Of a stretch of DNA of 30,521 nt, positions 8,239-16,438 are shown one piece after another; position 1 is the first letter of the stretch, and each line of letters opens with the position of its first letter. The position numbers and the translations under genes were made by a program. Source of the stretch: CAZGKX01 sp964525945 (GTDB taxonomy: Bacteria > Pseudomonadota > Gammaproteobacteria > Legionellales > Legionellaceae); the NCBI GenBank assembly GCA_964525945.1, contig CAZGKX010000028.1, positions 1 through 30,521 on the forward strand. The letters are read 5' to 3'. The notes beneath the pieces are model-generated. The model worked only from the letters and a program-made list of their open reading frames with translations, did not search any database and had not been told where the DNA came from.

Positions 8239-9264
8239 ATGAAATTTGTTGATGAAGCACTCATTAAAATCGAAGCAGGCAATGGTGGCCATGGCTGCCT
8301 TAGTTTCCGACGTGAGAAATTTGTTCCGCGTGGTGGACCTGACGGTGGGGACGGTGGTAACGGTGGCTGCGTCTTTATCATGGCGAATTCAGACTTAAAC
8401 ACTCTGGTTGATTTTCGTTACAAACGGCATTTTAAGGCTGAAAATGGCCAATGTGGTATGGGATCAAACTGCACGGGCCGGCAAGGGGACGATCTCGTCC
8501 TGCAAGTTCCAGAAGGCACGCTCATTTATGATGTGGATTCCGGTGAATTGATTGGTGACGTTCGCCACTCAGGCGATCGTGTGTTGGTCGCACAAGGCGG
8601 TTTTCATGGTTTGGGCAATGCGCGGTACAAAAGCAGCATTAACCGGGCACCACGCCAAACCAGCCAAGGCACCCTAGGTGAAGCACGTCATATACGCTTA
8701 GAACTACGGGTATTAGCGGACGTAGGCTTGCTGGGTTTACCCAATGCTGGAAAATCCACCCTGATCCGTGCCGTCTCAAGCGCGACCCCCAAAGTTGCGG
8801 ATTATCCCTTTACCACGCTGCATCCAAGCTTGGCGGTGGTCAGCATTGAACAGGACCGCAGCTTTGTGATGGCCGATATACCAGGCCTCATTGAAGGCGC
8901 CTCCGAAGGCGCAGGATTAGGGCATCGTTTTCTTAAGCATTTATCCCGCACCTGCGTGTTATTGCACGTGCTCGACGTTGCCCCTCTGGATGACAGCGAT
9001 CCTGTCGAGTCGGCCCAAATCATCTTGAATGAATTGGCGGCTTATAACCCAGAGTTACTGACCAAACCACGCTGGTTGGTGTTGAATAAAGTCGATATGA
9101 TTCCCGATGAGCAAGAGCGCGCGTCCACCATCCAACGCATCGTGGACGGCTTGGCATGGACCGACAAAGTTTTCGCCATTTCAGCGATAAGCGCCAATGG
9201 CACTCAACAATTATGCTACGAATTGATGCAATTGATTGAGGCAATGAAGCATCCTGAAGCTTAA
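8239..9264 (+). CDS. obgE: GTPase ObgE/CgtA
   Basis: A 341-residue Obg GTPase, involved in late 50S subunit assembly and stress control. The glycine-rich Obg fold occupies residues 1-158, with repeated GGPDGGDGGNGG-type turns near 32-43. The G domain follows: G1 GLPNAGKST (166-174), switch DYPFTTLHP (188-196), G3 DIPGLIEGA (213-221) and G4 NKVD (283-286). The protein ends shortly after the G domain with no extended acidic tail. The ribosome binding site is weak (GAAGAAG). The last 54 bases overlap the convergent CinA-family gene. Confidence 0.97.
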   Translation: MKFVDEALIKIEAGNGGHGCLSFRREKFVPRGGPDGGDGGNGGCVFIMANSDLNTLVDFRYKRHFKAENGQCGMGSNCTGRQGDDLVLQVPEGTLIYDVDSGELIGDVRHSGDRVLVAQGGFHGLGNARYKSSINRAPRQTSQGTLGEARHIRLELRVLADVGLLGLPNAGKSTLIRAVSSATPKVADYPFTTLHPSLAVVSIEQDRSFVMADIPGLIEGASEGAGLGHRFLKHLSRTCVLLHVLDVAPLDDSDPVESAQIILNELAAYNPELLTKPRWLVLNKVDMIPDEQERASTIQRIVDGLAWTDKVFAISAISANGTQQLCYELMQLIEAMKHPEA

Positions 9265-10317
9265 CCATTCAGCGGCGTAATGCACGACATTGGCACTGAA
9301 ATAGGGAATTTGATGCTCCTCTCGCCCTTCTTGCCCATTGTACTGATAGGCAAGGGTGACGTGGGTCACGCCATGGCTCGGTAATTGCGACCAATACGCA
9401 TCCAAACCACTCACATGAAAGCGGAACACATGCTCTGGCTTTTCATGAAAGGTCAACCATGGGCCAGTATCCGGTCGTTGCAACAATGTTTGCAAGATCC
9501 CGCCCGTGGCATCATCAATGACAACCATGGTTTGTCGCAATTGTTTTATCTTCACACACAACAACTCTGACGCCTTGGCCTCGGGCGTTGCAATCACATA
9601 AGGCGCTATCAAAGGCTCAACAATTTGCTTCACCGCATCCCAATGCCGAGCAACGCAACGGACTTTGAATTCCAAATAGGGTGTGTCAATGCGATAGCCC
9701 GTTTGGGCATCAATCCCCTGCAAGGCACTGTCCAACTGATCCGCAATCAAACTTTCTGCCACACCAAACAGACGCCATTTTAGCGTTTGAGTATCACTGT
9801 GTTGTGTTTGCTGCAAGACAGGCAGCACGTATTGATTGAACATGGGCAAACATTCTTTGGGCGGCCCTGGCAGCAACACAAACAAGGTATTGTTTGTGGA
9901 GTAACAACAACCCATGGCAGTACCATTGTGGTTGGGCAATAACGTGGCGTTTTGCGGAAACAAAGCTTGTTGTTGGTTACCCGTGTTGCACGCCAAATTG
10001 GCCCGGCTCAGTCGCTCTTGAACATGGGCCATAGCATCCGCAAATTCCACCAAAGGTGTGTTTAAAAAACGGGCTAGAGCAAAGCGGGTCCGATCGTCGG
10101 ATGTAGGGCCTAAACCGCCAATAAGGAGAACAATGCTATGATTTTGGCTTAAAAATTGCAAGCAATCAATAATGTCTTGCTCTTGATCACTGCATGCTAG
10201 ATGCCGACCAATCGCCAAACCTTCTGAATTTAAGGCGTGCGCCATAAAGTGCCCATTGGTGTTTAACGTATCGCCTTGAATGATTTCATCACCGGTTGCA
10301 AGTATTGCGATACTCAT
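9211..10317 (-). CDS. CinA-family protein with eroded deamidase domain
   Basis: A 368-residue protein. Residues 1-170 form a MoCF/CinA N-terminal domain: AILATGDEIIQGDTLNTNG at the start, LLIGGLGPTSDD near 64-75 and LLPGPPKECLPMF near 150. These are the phosphate-binding and signature loops of the pyrophosphatase/molybdopterin-binding fold. Residues from about 255 occupy the place of the CinA C-terminal (PncC-type) nicotinamide-nucleotide deamidase. There the family's ESCTGG motif is replaced by VIDDATGG, so the usual catalytic serine region is not conserved. AGGA lies six bases ahead of the ATG. The 3' end overlaps obgE by 54 bases on the opposite strand. The N-terminal identity is secure; loss of deamidase activity is inferred. 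Confidence 0.85.
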   Translation of the reverse strand: MSIAILATGDEIIQGDTLNTNGHFMAHALNSEGLAIGRHLACSDQEQDIIDCLQFLSQNHSIVLLIGGLGPTSDDRTRFALARFLNTPLVEFADAMAHVQERLSRANLACNTGNQQQALFPQNATLLPNHNGTAMGCCYSTNNTLFVLLPGPPKECLPMFNQYVLPVLQQTQHSDTQTLKWRLFGVAESLIADQLDSALQGIDAQTGYRIDTPYLEFKVRCVARHWDAVKQIVEPLIAPYVIATPEAKASELLCVKIKQLRQTMVVIDDATGGILQTLLQRPDTGPWLTFHEKPEHVFRFHVSGLDAYWSQLPSHGVTHVTLAYQYNGQEGREEHQIPYFSANVVHYAAEWLSFRMLHCLNQLHQFVA

Positions 10318-10342
10318 GGGTGTTCCTGATTTTTTTTAGAAG

Positions 10343-10369
10343 AGATCCTGTGTTCAAGACACAGGATCT
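10343..10369. other. Perfect hairpin between the lipoprotein gene and the CinA-family gene
   Basis: AGATCCTGTGT (10343-10353) pairs perfectly with ACACAGGATCT (10359-10369) around a five-base loop. It lies 14 bases beyond the lipoprotein gene's stop. On the minus strand the hairpin is followed by A residues rather than T, so it is not a classical rho-independent terminator. It could stabilise the 3' end of the short lipoprotein mRNA. Confidence 0.55.
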
Positions 10370-10382
10370 AGGCAAATCGCCA

Positions 10383-10565
10383 TTACTCTTGGCTTGTAGC
10401 GCCATCAGTAGTGGTGGTTGTCGTTGTAGCTTCTGCGGGTTGACCAGCAGCGTCGTGCTGTGTTGTAACTTCAGTTTTTACTTCGGGTTGCTTGGGAGTG
10501 TTGTCACAGCCTGTCAGTAACACTGCCATTAAACCTGCTGCTGCTAATAAACTTAACTTTTTCAT
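10383..10565 (-). CDS. Small lipoprotein
   Basis: A 60-residue precursor. MKKLSLLAAAGLMAVLL is a type II signal peptide, followed by the lipobox LTGC, so the mature protein would begin at a lipidated cysteine (C19) followed by DNTPKQ. The mature part is short, Thr-rich (a run of seven Thr) and carries a Glu/Gln end, with no recognised fold. The ATG at 10565 is chosen because GGAG lies six bases upstream and the signal peptide starts there. The frame extends 17 codons further up, without signal-peptide character. It resembles small entericidin-like or structural lipoproteins only in build. Confidence 0.8.
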   Translation of the reverse strand: MKKLSLLAAAGLMAVLLTGCDNTPKQPEVKTEVTTQHDAAGQPAEATTTTTTTDGATSQE

Positions 10566-10712
10566 TTGTCGCTCCATTGTTGTTTTTATTATTGAATGAC
10601 CCTCTAAGTCTATCAAAAATTCAAGTTAAGTGAAGAAGTTATCCATTTATAATTTCACTATATTCAATAAGTTGCCTTTTAAATAATCATGCTGAGCAAG
10701 CTGTAACAAAAT

Positions 10713-13547
10713 TTACATGGCTTCTCTTTTTAACAGCGGTTTCAAAAATTGCCCGGTATAAGAAGCGGGACAATCCACAATGGTTTCCGGGGTACCACAA
10801 GCAATGATTTGCCCTCCATTTTGCCCCCCTTCGGGCCCTAAATCGATGATCCAATCCGCAGTTTTTATCACATCTAAATTGTGTTCAATCACAAGAATGG
10901 TATTGCCTTGATCACGTAGGCGCGATAATACCGTTAGCAATTGCTTGGTGTCATGAAAATGCAAGCCCGTGGTGGGCTCGTCTAGAATGTACAAAGTATT
11001 GCCTGTTCCTCGTTTTGATAACTCGCGAGCCAATTTAATACGCTGTGCCTCCCCACCCGATAAAGTGGTGGCACTTTGTCCCAAGCGAATGTAAGACAAT
11101 CCAACATCCATCAGCGTTTGGCATTTACGGGCTAAAACAGGAATTGCGTCAAAAAATTGCCGCGCATCTTCCACCGTCATGTCCAATACATCATGAATGG
11201 TTTTGCCTTTGTAATGTATATCCAAGGTTTCACGGTTATAGCGTTTGCTTTTGCACACATCACAGGCCACATAAATATCGGGTAAAAAATGCATCTCCAC
11301 CTTGATCAAACCATCCCCCTGGCAAGCTTCGCAGCGCCCACCGCGGACGTTAAAACTAAAGCGGCCCGGTTGATAGCCACGGGCTCTGGATTCGGGGGTC
11401 ATTGCAAACAATTCACGAATCGGTGTAAAAATCCCCGTGTAGGTCGCAGGGTTCGAGCGCGGCGTACGTCCAATGGGGCTTTGATCAATGTCAATGACTT
11501 TGTCACACTGCTCCAGCCCAGTCAGGCTGGTGATTTGGCTAAGCACCGATAAGCTGGCGCGGTTTAATTTGTTAGCGGCGATGGGGTACAAGGTGTCATT
11601 GATTAAACTGGATTTTCCCGACCCAGATACCCCGGTAATGCATGTCATTAACCCCAAGGGAAGAGTCACATCCACCGCTTTTAAATTATTGTAAGTGACC
11701 CCGGTTAAACAAATAACCCGTTCTTTGTCAAAAGGCACTCGCTTTTCAGGGACAGCAATGGACAAACGACCCGATAAATATTGCCCCGTCAACGAATCAG
11801 CATGCTGCATGATCATGTCCGGTGTGCCACACGCGACAACCTCGCCACCATGAACACCCGCCCCCGGGCCTATGTCCAGCACATAATCAGCAGCGCGAAT
11901 CGCATCCTCATCATGCTCGACCACAATGACGGAGTTTCCTAAATCACGTAAATGCAACAATGTTTTTAACAAGCGCTCATTGTCACGTTGGTGCAGGCCA
12001 ATGGAAGGCTCATCCAATATATACATGACCCCCACCAACCCAGAACCAATTTGACTTGCCAATCGAATCCGTTGGGCTTCTCCGCCGGATAACGTTTCAG
12101 CACTACGGGATAGGGATAAATAATTCAAACCCACATTCACTAAAAACCCTAACCGCTCAACAATTTCTTTATTGATTTTGGCCGCAATTTCACCACGGTA
12201 ACCGGCTAAGTGCAGGGTTTTAAAAAAATCATACAAAGCATCAATGGAATAAGCAGTTAATTCCGATAAATTTTTACCTTCCACCCATACGTGCCTTGCC
12301 GCTTCGCATAAACGCGCGCCATGGCAAGAAGGACAAGGTCGAGAAGCCAAATATTTCGACAATTCTTCACGCACCATGTTGGATTCTGATTCACGATAAC
12401 GGCGTTGCATGTTCGGAATAATCCCTTCAAAAGGGTGCTTTTTAAGAACGGTACCGCCATGAGGACGTTGGTAATGAAATTTAATTTCATCACGGCCACT
12501 GCCATACAACACACGTTCTTGTATGGTTTTAGGCAAATCGCCAAAAGGCACTTCAATGGAAAATTGATAATGATTCGCCAAGGCTTCAAGCAAAGCATGG
12601 TAATAACTGGTGCGTTTGTCCCAGCCACGAATGGCTCCATCCGCCAAGCTTAACGTTTCATCGTGCACCACCCGCTCCGGATCGAAAAATTGATCCACCC
12701 CCAGTCCATCACACGCGGAGCATGCGCCCATCGGATTATTAAAGGAAAACAAACGCGGTTCTAATTCGCTGAGACTATAGCCACACTCAGGGCACGCAAA
12801 TTTAGACGAAAAGACGATATCAGCAAATGCATTTTCCATTGACGAAACAACCACCAAACCATCGGCAAGGTTCAAAGCATTTTCCACCGATTCACTGACC
12901 CGCTGTGCCATGTCTTCTTTTATTTTAAAACGGTCCACCACCACTTCGATGGTGTGTTTTTTTCGCAGTTCTAATTTTGGGGGATCATCCAATTCACACA
13001 ACTCACCATTGATGCGGGCACGCACATAACCTTGCGCTTGCAATTGCTGAAACAACTGCACGTGTTCCCCTTTACGCTCACGCACCACTGGCGCCAGGAT
13101 CATGGCTTTGCTGTCGGTCGGTAAACTTAAAATTTGATCCACCATTTGGCTGATGGTTTGTGCATGTAAACTGATGCCATGCGTCGGGCAATGAGGCTCG
13201 CCGACCCGTGCAAACAACAACCGCATGTAATCATAAATTTCAGTGATGGTCCCCACGGTGGATCGCGGATTGTGGGACGTTGCTTTTTGTTCGATGGAGA
13301 TTGCCGGCGACAACCCTTCGATGGAGTCCATATCGGGTTTTTCCATCATCGACAAAAATTGCCGCGCATAAGCTGACAACGATTCCACGTAACGACGCTG
13401 CCCTTCCGCGTACAAAGTATCAAACGCCAATGAGGATTTGCCAGATCCCGAAAGGCCTGTGATCACGGTCAATTGGTTCCGCGGAATATCCACGTGAATG
13501 TTTTTTAAATTGTGGGTTCTTGCCCCACGAATACTGATGGTTTGCAT
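10713..13547 (-). CDS. uvrA: Excinuclease ABC subunit A
   Basis: A 944-residue UvrA, close to the family's usual 940. It recognises bulky DNA lesions with UvrB and loads it for nucleotide excision repair. The first ATPase half has Walker A GLSGSGKSS (31-39), a CPEC...CSAC zinc module near 253-280, the signature LSGGEAQRIRLA and DEPSIGLHQ. The second half repeats this with GVSGSGKSSLI, the CEAC...CDVC zinc finger in the DNA-binding region, LSGGEAQRIKLA and DEPTTGLH. All ATPase elements look intact. No LexA-type CTGT-N8-ACAG box is seen upstream, so SOS control is not supported. TAGAAT on the minus strand (13575-13580) is a possible -10. Confidence 0.98.
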   Translation of the reverse strand: MQTISIRGARTHNLKNIHVDIPRNQLTVITGLSGSGKSSLAFDTLYAEGQRRYVESLSAYARQFLSMMEKPDMDSIEGLSPAISIEQKATSHNPRSTVGTITEIYDYMRLLFARVGEPHCPTHGISLHAQTISQMVDQILSLPTDSKAMILAPVVRERKGEHVQLFQQLQAQGYVRARINGELCELDDPPKLELRKKHTIEVVVDRFKIKEDMAQRVSESVENALNLADGLVVVSSMENAFADIVFSSKFACPECGYSLSELEPRLFSFNNPMGACSACDGLGVDQFFDPERVVHDETLSLADGAIRGWDKRTSYYHALLEALANHYQFSIEVPFGDLPKTIQERVLYGSGRDEIKFHYQRPHGGTVLKKHPFEGIIPNMQRRYRESESNMVREELSKYLASRPCPSCHGARLCEAARHVWVEGKNLSELTAYSIDALYDFFKTLHLAGYRGEIAAKINKEIVERLGFLVNVGLNYLSLSRSAETLSGGEAQRIRLASQIGSGLVGVMYILDEPSIGLHQRDNERLLKTLLHLRDLGNSVIVVEHDEDAIRAADYVLDIGPGAGVHGGEVVACGTPDMIMQHADSLTGQYLSGRLSIAVPEKRVPFDKERVICLTGVTYNNLKAVDVTLPLGLMTCITGVSGSGKSSLINDTLYPIAANKLNRASLSVLSQITSLTGLEQCDKVIDIDQSPIGRTPRSNPATYTGIFTPIRELFAMTPESRARGYQPGRFSFNVRGGRCEACQGDGLIKVEMHFLPDIYVACDVCKSKRYNRETLDIHYKGKTIHDVLDMTVEDARQFFDAIPVLARKCQTLMDVGLSYIRLGQSATTLSGGEAQRIKLARELSKRGTGNTLYILDEPTTGLHFHDTKQLLTVLSRLRDQGNTILVIEHNLDVIKTADWIIDLGPEGGQNGGQIIACGTPETIVDCPASYTGQFLKPLLKREAM

Positions 13548-13591
13548 GGGTGAAAACGGTGTGGGTAAACCACCATTCTAGCACACAACCG

Positions 13592-13622
13592 TTTAAATAA
13601 TATTTAAATTATCAGCTATACT
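13592..13622 (+). promoter_or_regulatory. Candidate promoter of the multi-membrane protein gene
   Basis: TATACT at 13617-13622 is a good -10 hexamer. A weak -35 TTAAAT lies 18 bases upstream. It overlaps the AT-rich palindrome TTTAAAT-AAT-ATTTAAA (13592-13608) between the divergent uvrA and the membrane protein gene. Transcription would begin near 13629, downstream of the TTG at 13623, which argues for the ATG at 13653 as the real start. Confidence 0.4.
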
Positions 13623-13652
13623 TTGAGTAGAGAACGTGGTGTGGAGCAAGGT

Positions 13653-14420
13653 ATGGATGAAGATGATTTGGAATTAGAATTAGAGTTAGAAAGAGCTTTG
13701 CAGAGCTGTCAAATACTTCTAAAAAAACCCGAGGTCAAACAAAGGTTAAAAACCAGCAAAAATTTGAAACACTCATCGCAGCATGTTATGAATAATTGGA
13801 AAAATAAAAAAATTCCGGCCGAAAGAAGGCTCGAAGCATTGCAAGCCGTGGTAGGTAGTATTAAAAGAGAAAATGGCGCTCCCAGGCAATTAAGAGCGTT
13901 TATGGAGGAATACCCTCCTCTGAATATAAGCCAAGAGATAAAAAAATTTGTAGCCAATCATAAATACAAACTCATCGTTGCCGCTGCCGCTGTTACAATA
14001 GTGGCTCTAGCCGTATTTTGGCCACACATCCTTGCAACTGCAGTGGTTGGTGCAGTGGGGTACGCTGCCGCGATATGCACTAAAAGTTTCCTGCTTGCTG
14101 CCGGTCACGCCATTGCTAATTTTTTGGTACAAACGGCTATACCTTGGTTGGAAAAAGCAATGGCCACTGTAGGATACAATATGAGCAGCTTATTTGGACA
14201 GGTATCGCCTCCAGCAATGATGAGCACACACGGCATGCAAATCGCCTCAGGCACATTAACAACAGCTGGAGGAGCCGGTGGCTTATTGTACGCAGGCAAT
14301 GAAATGAATAAATACAGGAAACAACCACCCGATCTCACCCATCGCGATTTTTCATCCCCCGCGGACACGGAAGAGGAGGATATCGAGTTGACTCAGCAAG
14401 GCAGAAATCGTCCACTATAG
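13653..14420 (+). CDS. Multi-membrane hypothetical protein with acidic C-terminal block (effector candidate)
   Basis: A 255-residue protein of no recognised family. A very acidic N-terminus with Asp-Glu and repeated Leu-Glu pairs is followed by a basic helical region to about residue 100. Hydrophobic segments lie at about 106-123, 125-143 and 145-163, with a Gly/Ala-rich one at 197-214. The tail is polar and ends with an EEED block about 12-16 residues from the C-terminus. Such E-blocks are found in Dot/Icm type IVB substrates, and membrane-inserting effectors of this build are common in Legionellales. No signal peptide is present. The ATG at 13653 has GGAG six bases upstream and suits the promoter at 13592-13622. 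Effector status is inference. Confidence 0.7.
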   Translation: MDEDDLELELELERALQSCQILLKKPEVKQRLKTSKNLKHSSQHVMNNWKNKKIPAERRLEALQAVVGSIKRENGAPRQLRAFMEEYPPLNISQEIKKFVANHKYKLIVAAAAVTIVALAVFWPHILATAVVGAVGYAAAICTKSFLLAAGHAIANFLVQTAIPWLEKAMATVGYNMSSLFGQVSPPAMMSTHGMQIASGTLTTAGGAGGLLYAGNEMNKYRKQPPDLTHRDFSSPADTEEEDIELTQQGRNRPL

Positions 14421-14466
14421 GCAGTGCGAGTTAGGCGCGCGAAGACAAGCAATAGCCACACACAAT

Positions 14467-14504
14467 CGAGCTGCCCCCATACCCTTTCCTTACGGCGCAG
14501 CTCG
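14467..14504. terminator. Hairpin between convergent genes
   Basis: CGAGCTGC (14467-14474) pairs with GCAGCTCG (14497-14504) around a 22-base loop, between two convergent genes. No T-run follows on either strand. It may act as a weak two-way end signal, but this is a positional argument only. Confidence 0.35.
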
Positions 14505-14519
14505 GTACTTAACGTAACA

Positions 14520-14741
14520 TTAATGACTTTTCTCCAACAGCCTTAAAAAGTTTTTGGCGACACGAAAACCTTCTGCTGAATTGTGTTTCACTTCGGGGTG
14601 CATGTTTTGATCTTGCGCTTCCATTTCGTTGTAGCAATCCAAAATAAGCTCTTCCAGTAAGCGAATCTTTTCTGATTTTTGGACCTTCAGAAGGTATATC
14701 CCTTCAGCTTTTTTTTTCATATCCAGTCTTTTCATTTCCAT
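14520..14741 (-). CDS. Small helical protein downstream of the host-attachment-family gene
   Basis: A 73-residue protein rich in Lys, Glu and Leu and almost entirely predicted helix, with no signal peptide and no known family. It follows the attachment-family gene after about 20 bases in the same direction, so the two are probably co-transcribed. AGGA lies ten bases ahead of the ATG at 14741; a TTG two codons upstream (14747) would have a four-base spacing and is the alternative start. The neighbour suggests a shared but unknown role. Confidence 0.55.
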   Translation of the reverse strand: MEMKRLDMKKKAEGIYLLKVQKSEKIRLLEELILDCYNEMEAQDQNMHPEVKHNSAEGFRVAKNFLRLLEKSH

Positions 14742-14762
14742 GATCAATTTATCCTGTACTAA

Positions 14763-15188
14763 TTACGCATGGGCATGCAGATAAGAAAGCAACGCTCGTC
14801 CTGATAAATTTGCAATATTCTTTTGAACCGTACGCTTAATCAATGCTTTAACATTTTTATTCAAATGGTGGCATAGCAGTCCATCCATTTGAGCCGGCAT
14901 AATCACGACCAGTTGATCAAAATCATGATGATTTCTTTCTTTTTCCAATTCCAGTGCCATGGTTCGTGCAAAATTATCAATATGCACATCTTTCATACCA
15001 GTGGCTTGGGAAAAAGCTCCGCCACAACTTGAATCTCCATTGTATCGGCCAGGTCGATCGGAGGCTAATTCACTGTTTTTTAATTTATTTTCAGGGCAGT
15101 TAATTTCTTTGATTAAGGTTAAATGGCCAGATTTTTCATAATCAAAAATCCGGCAGTTGTTTGAATTTGCAATGACAATACGTTTCAT
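14763..15188 (-). CDS. Host attachment protein family (AtsE-like)
   Basis: A 141-residue protein resembling the family annotated as required for attachment to host cells (eRF1-like fold). It starts with RIVIANSNNCRIFDYE, the strand pattern of the family. A DRPGR segment and a glycine/serine stretch follow near 45-60, then FARTMALELEKERN and the LVVIMPAQMDGLL strand, ending with helices. These correspond to the family's successive conserved blocks. AGGA lies seven bases before the ATG. A TATAAT (minus strand, 15222-15227) 34 bases upstream is a plausible -10. It is cytoplasmic by sequence, so the attachment name should be read as a family label. Confidence 0.75.
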   Translation of the reverse strand: MKRIVIANSNNCRIFDYEKSGHLTLIKEINCPENKLKNSELASDRPGRYNGDSSCGGAFSQATGMKDVHIDNFARTMALELEKERNHHDFDQLVVIMPAQMDGLLCHHLNKNVKALIKRTVQKNIANLSGRALLSYLHAHA

Positions 15189-15424
15189 GGTGCTTTCCTT
15201 ATTTTAAAATTCGACACTTTGATTATAGTACAATTTTTAATCATTAGAGGAATTTGATCTTGGCAACGTTGGCCTACCGTTAACGCAACATAATTGACTC
15301 GCTATTGATCAAAATTCTTCGAAAAAGCACTGTAAATGCAGATAAAACCCTCAAAAATTAAATAGAGCTTTATTTTTTATCCAACTATTTTACAATCATG
15401 ACTTATTAAAAACGGTGACATTTC
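15189..15424. promoter_or_regulatory. Divergent AT-rich region before the LPS operon
   Basis: The 236 bases between the divergent attachment-family gene and the glycosyltransferase hold no gene. A minus-strand TATAAT (15222-15227) serves the former. Ahead of the LPS operon the DNA is very A+T-rich, with TACAAT-like hexamers near 15390, but no convincing -35. GGTGA lies six bases ahead of the ATG at 15425. Confidence 0.35.
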
Positions 15425-16438
15425 ATGAATATTTTGCTGGTACGTATTGGGCGCTTAGGCGACATTGTCATGATTTTACCGGCGTTACGATCACTCATTT
15501 ATCACAATCCTGAGGCTAAAATCCATGCCGTAACCAGCCCAGATGGTATCCGTCTCTTGAAAACGGCGGGTATTCCTGAAGCGAATATGGTGCGATACCG
15601 TCACACACTTGTTCATCGTTTGATGGATGTCCGCCATGTTAAGCATTTTTTAGCCACCCATCATTTTGATAAAATTTATTGTTTTGAGACCAAAAAACGC
15701 ACAGTGTCTTGGCTTCCTTCTGACACTTACGTTTTAAAAAACCAGCAAGAATTGGAGCACTATGCTTTACGCTGCTTGAAATTAGTGGAACCGGGTTTAT
15801 CGGAACTCCACCAAAACCATTATTTAACATTCAAACGCGATCAAACACCGTCGTTAAATGCACTGCTTGCCGAGCACAACATCACCCCCACCACTCTTCT
15901 TATTGGCTTTCATCCAACTTACAGTGGTTATGGAAAATGGGGCAAAAAACGGGAACAAATCCATCGTTTATGGTGCTGGAAAAATTTTGCAAAATTATCC
16001 TATCTTTTTGCAGACTATGCCCATCAACAAAAAATTGACTTAAAAATCATCATGGATTTATTGCCTGAAGAACAATCTTTGGGATTAAAAATAAAACAAC
16101 ATGGTGCAAATAACATTGTAATACTGAACAATAAACCAGATTTTAACCGCTACCTGTGTTATATTAACCGGCTTAATTTGTTGATCGTACCCAACACGGG
16201 CGTTATGCATTTAGCAGCCGCACTGGGGACTCCGATGGTGGCTCTTTTTTCACACTTGCATCCCAATGATTGCGGGCCGTATATGCCCCCGCATAAATTC
16301 ATTGTATTGCGCTCTGAGAATACCCTCAAACCCCACCTAGGCTTAAATGCAATCAGCGTTGATGATGTATTTTGCAATGCAATTCAGTTGCTCAACTTAA
16401 AAGGAAGTTGTTTAAATGACAACCCATATCACCCATGA
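15425..16438 (+). CDS. GT9-family glycosyltransferase (heptosyltransferase-like)
   Basis: A 337-residue GT-B enzyme of the ADP-heptose:LPS heptosyltransferase family (GT9). The N-terminus ILLVRIGRLGDIVMILPALR is the family's acceptor-side motif with the conserved Asp. The C-terminal donor-binding motif PNTGVMHLAAALGTPMVALF begins at residue 256, followed by HPNDCGPY. No membrane segment is seen, consistent with action at the inner face of the cytoplasmic membrane on LPS core. It is first in an operon with the ligase-like and LicD genes and overlaps the next gene by 23 bases. Sugar specificity cannot be read from the sequence. Confidence 0.9.
   Translation: MNILLVRIGRLGDIVMILPALRSLIYHNPEAKIHAVTSPDGIRLLKTAGIPEANMVRYRHTLVHRLMDVRHVKHFLATHHFDKIYCFETKKRTVSWLPSDTYVLKNQQELEHYALRCLKLVEPGLSELHQNHYLTFKRDQTPSLNALLAEHNITPTTLLIGFHPTYSGYGKWGKKREQIHRLWCWKNFAKLSYLFADYAHQQKIDLKIIMDLLPEEQSLGLKIKQHGANNIVILNNKPDFNRYLCYINRLNLLIVPNTGVMHLAAALGTPMVALFSHLHPNDCGPYMPPHKFIVLRSENTLKPHLGLNAISVDDVFCNAIQLLNLKGSCLNDNPYHP

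Noticed and set aside
10343..10369. Classical rho-independent terminator
   Set aside because: The hairpin is perfect, but on the minus strand it is followed by A residues and on the plus strand by mixed sequence, so the required T-run is missing.
13623..13652. TTG start for the multi-membrane protein
   Set aside because: It lies at the edge of the predicted transcription start and lacks a ribosome binding site; the ATG at 13653 has GGAG at a good distance.
13548..13652. LexA (SOS) box upstream of uvrA
   Set aside because: No CTGT-N8-ACAG pattern was found; the AT-rich palindrome there does not fit.
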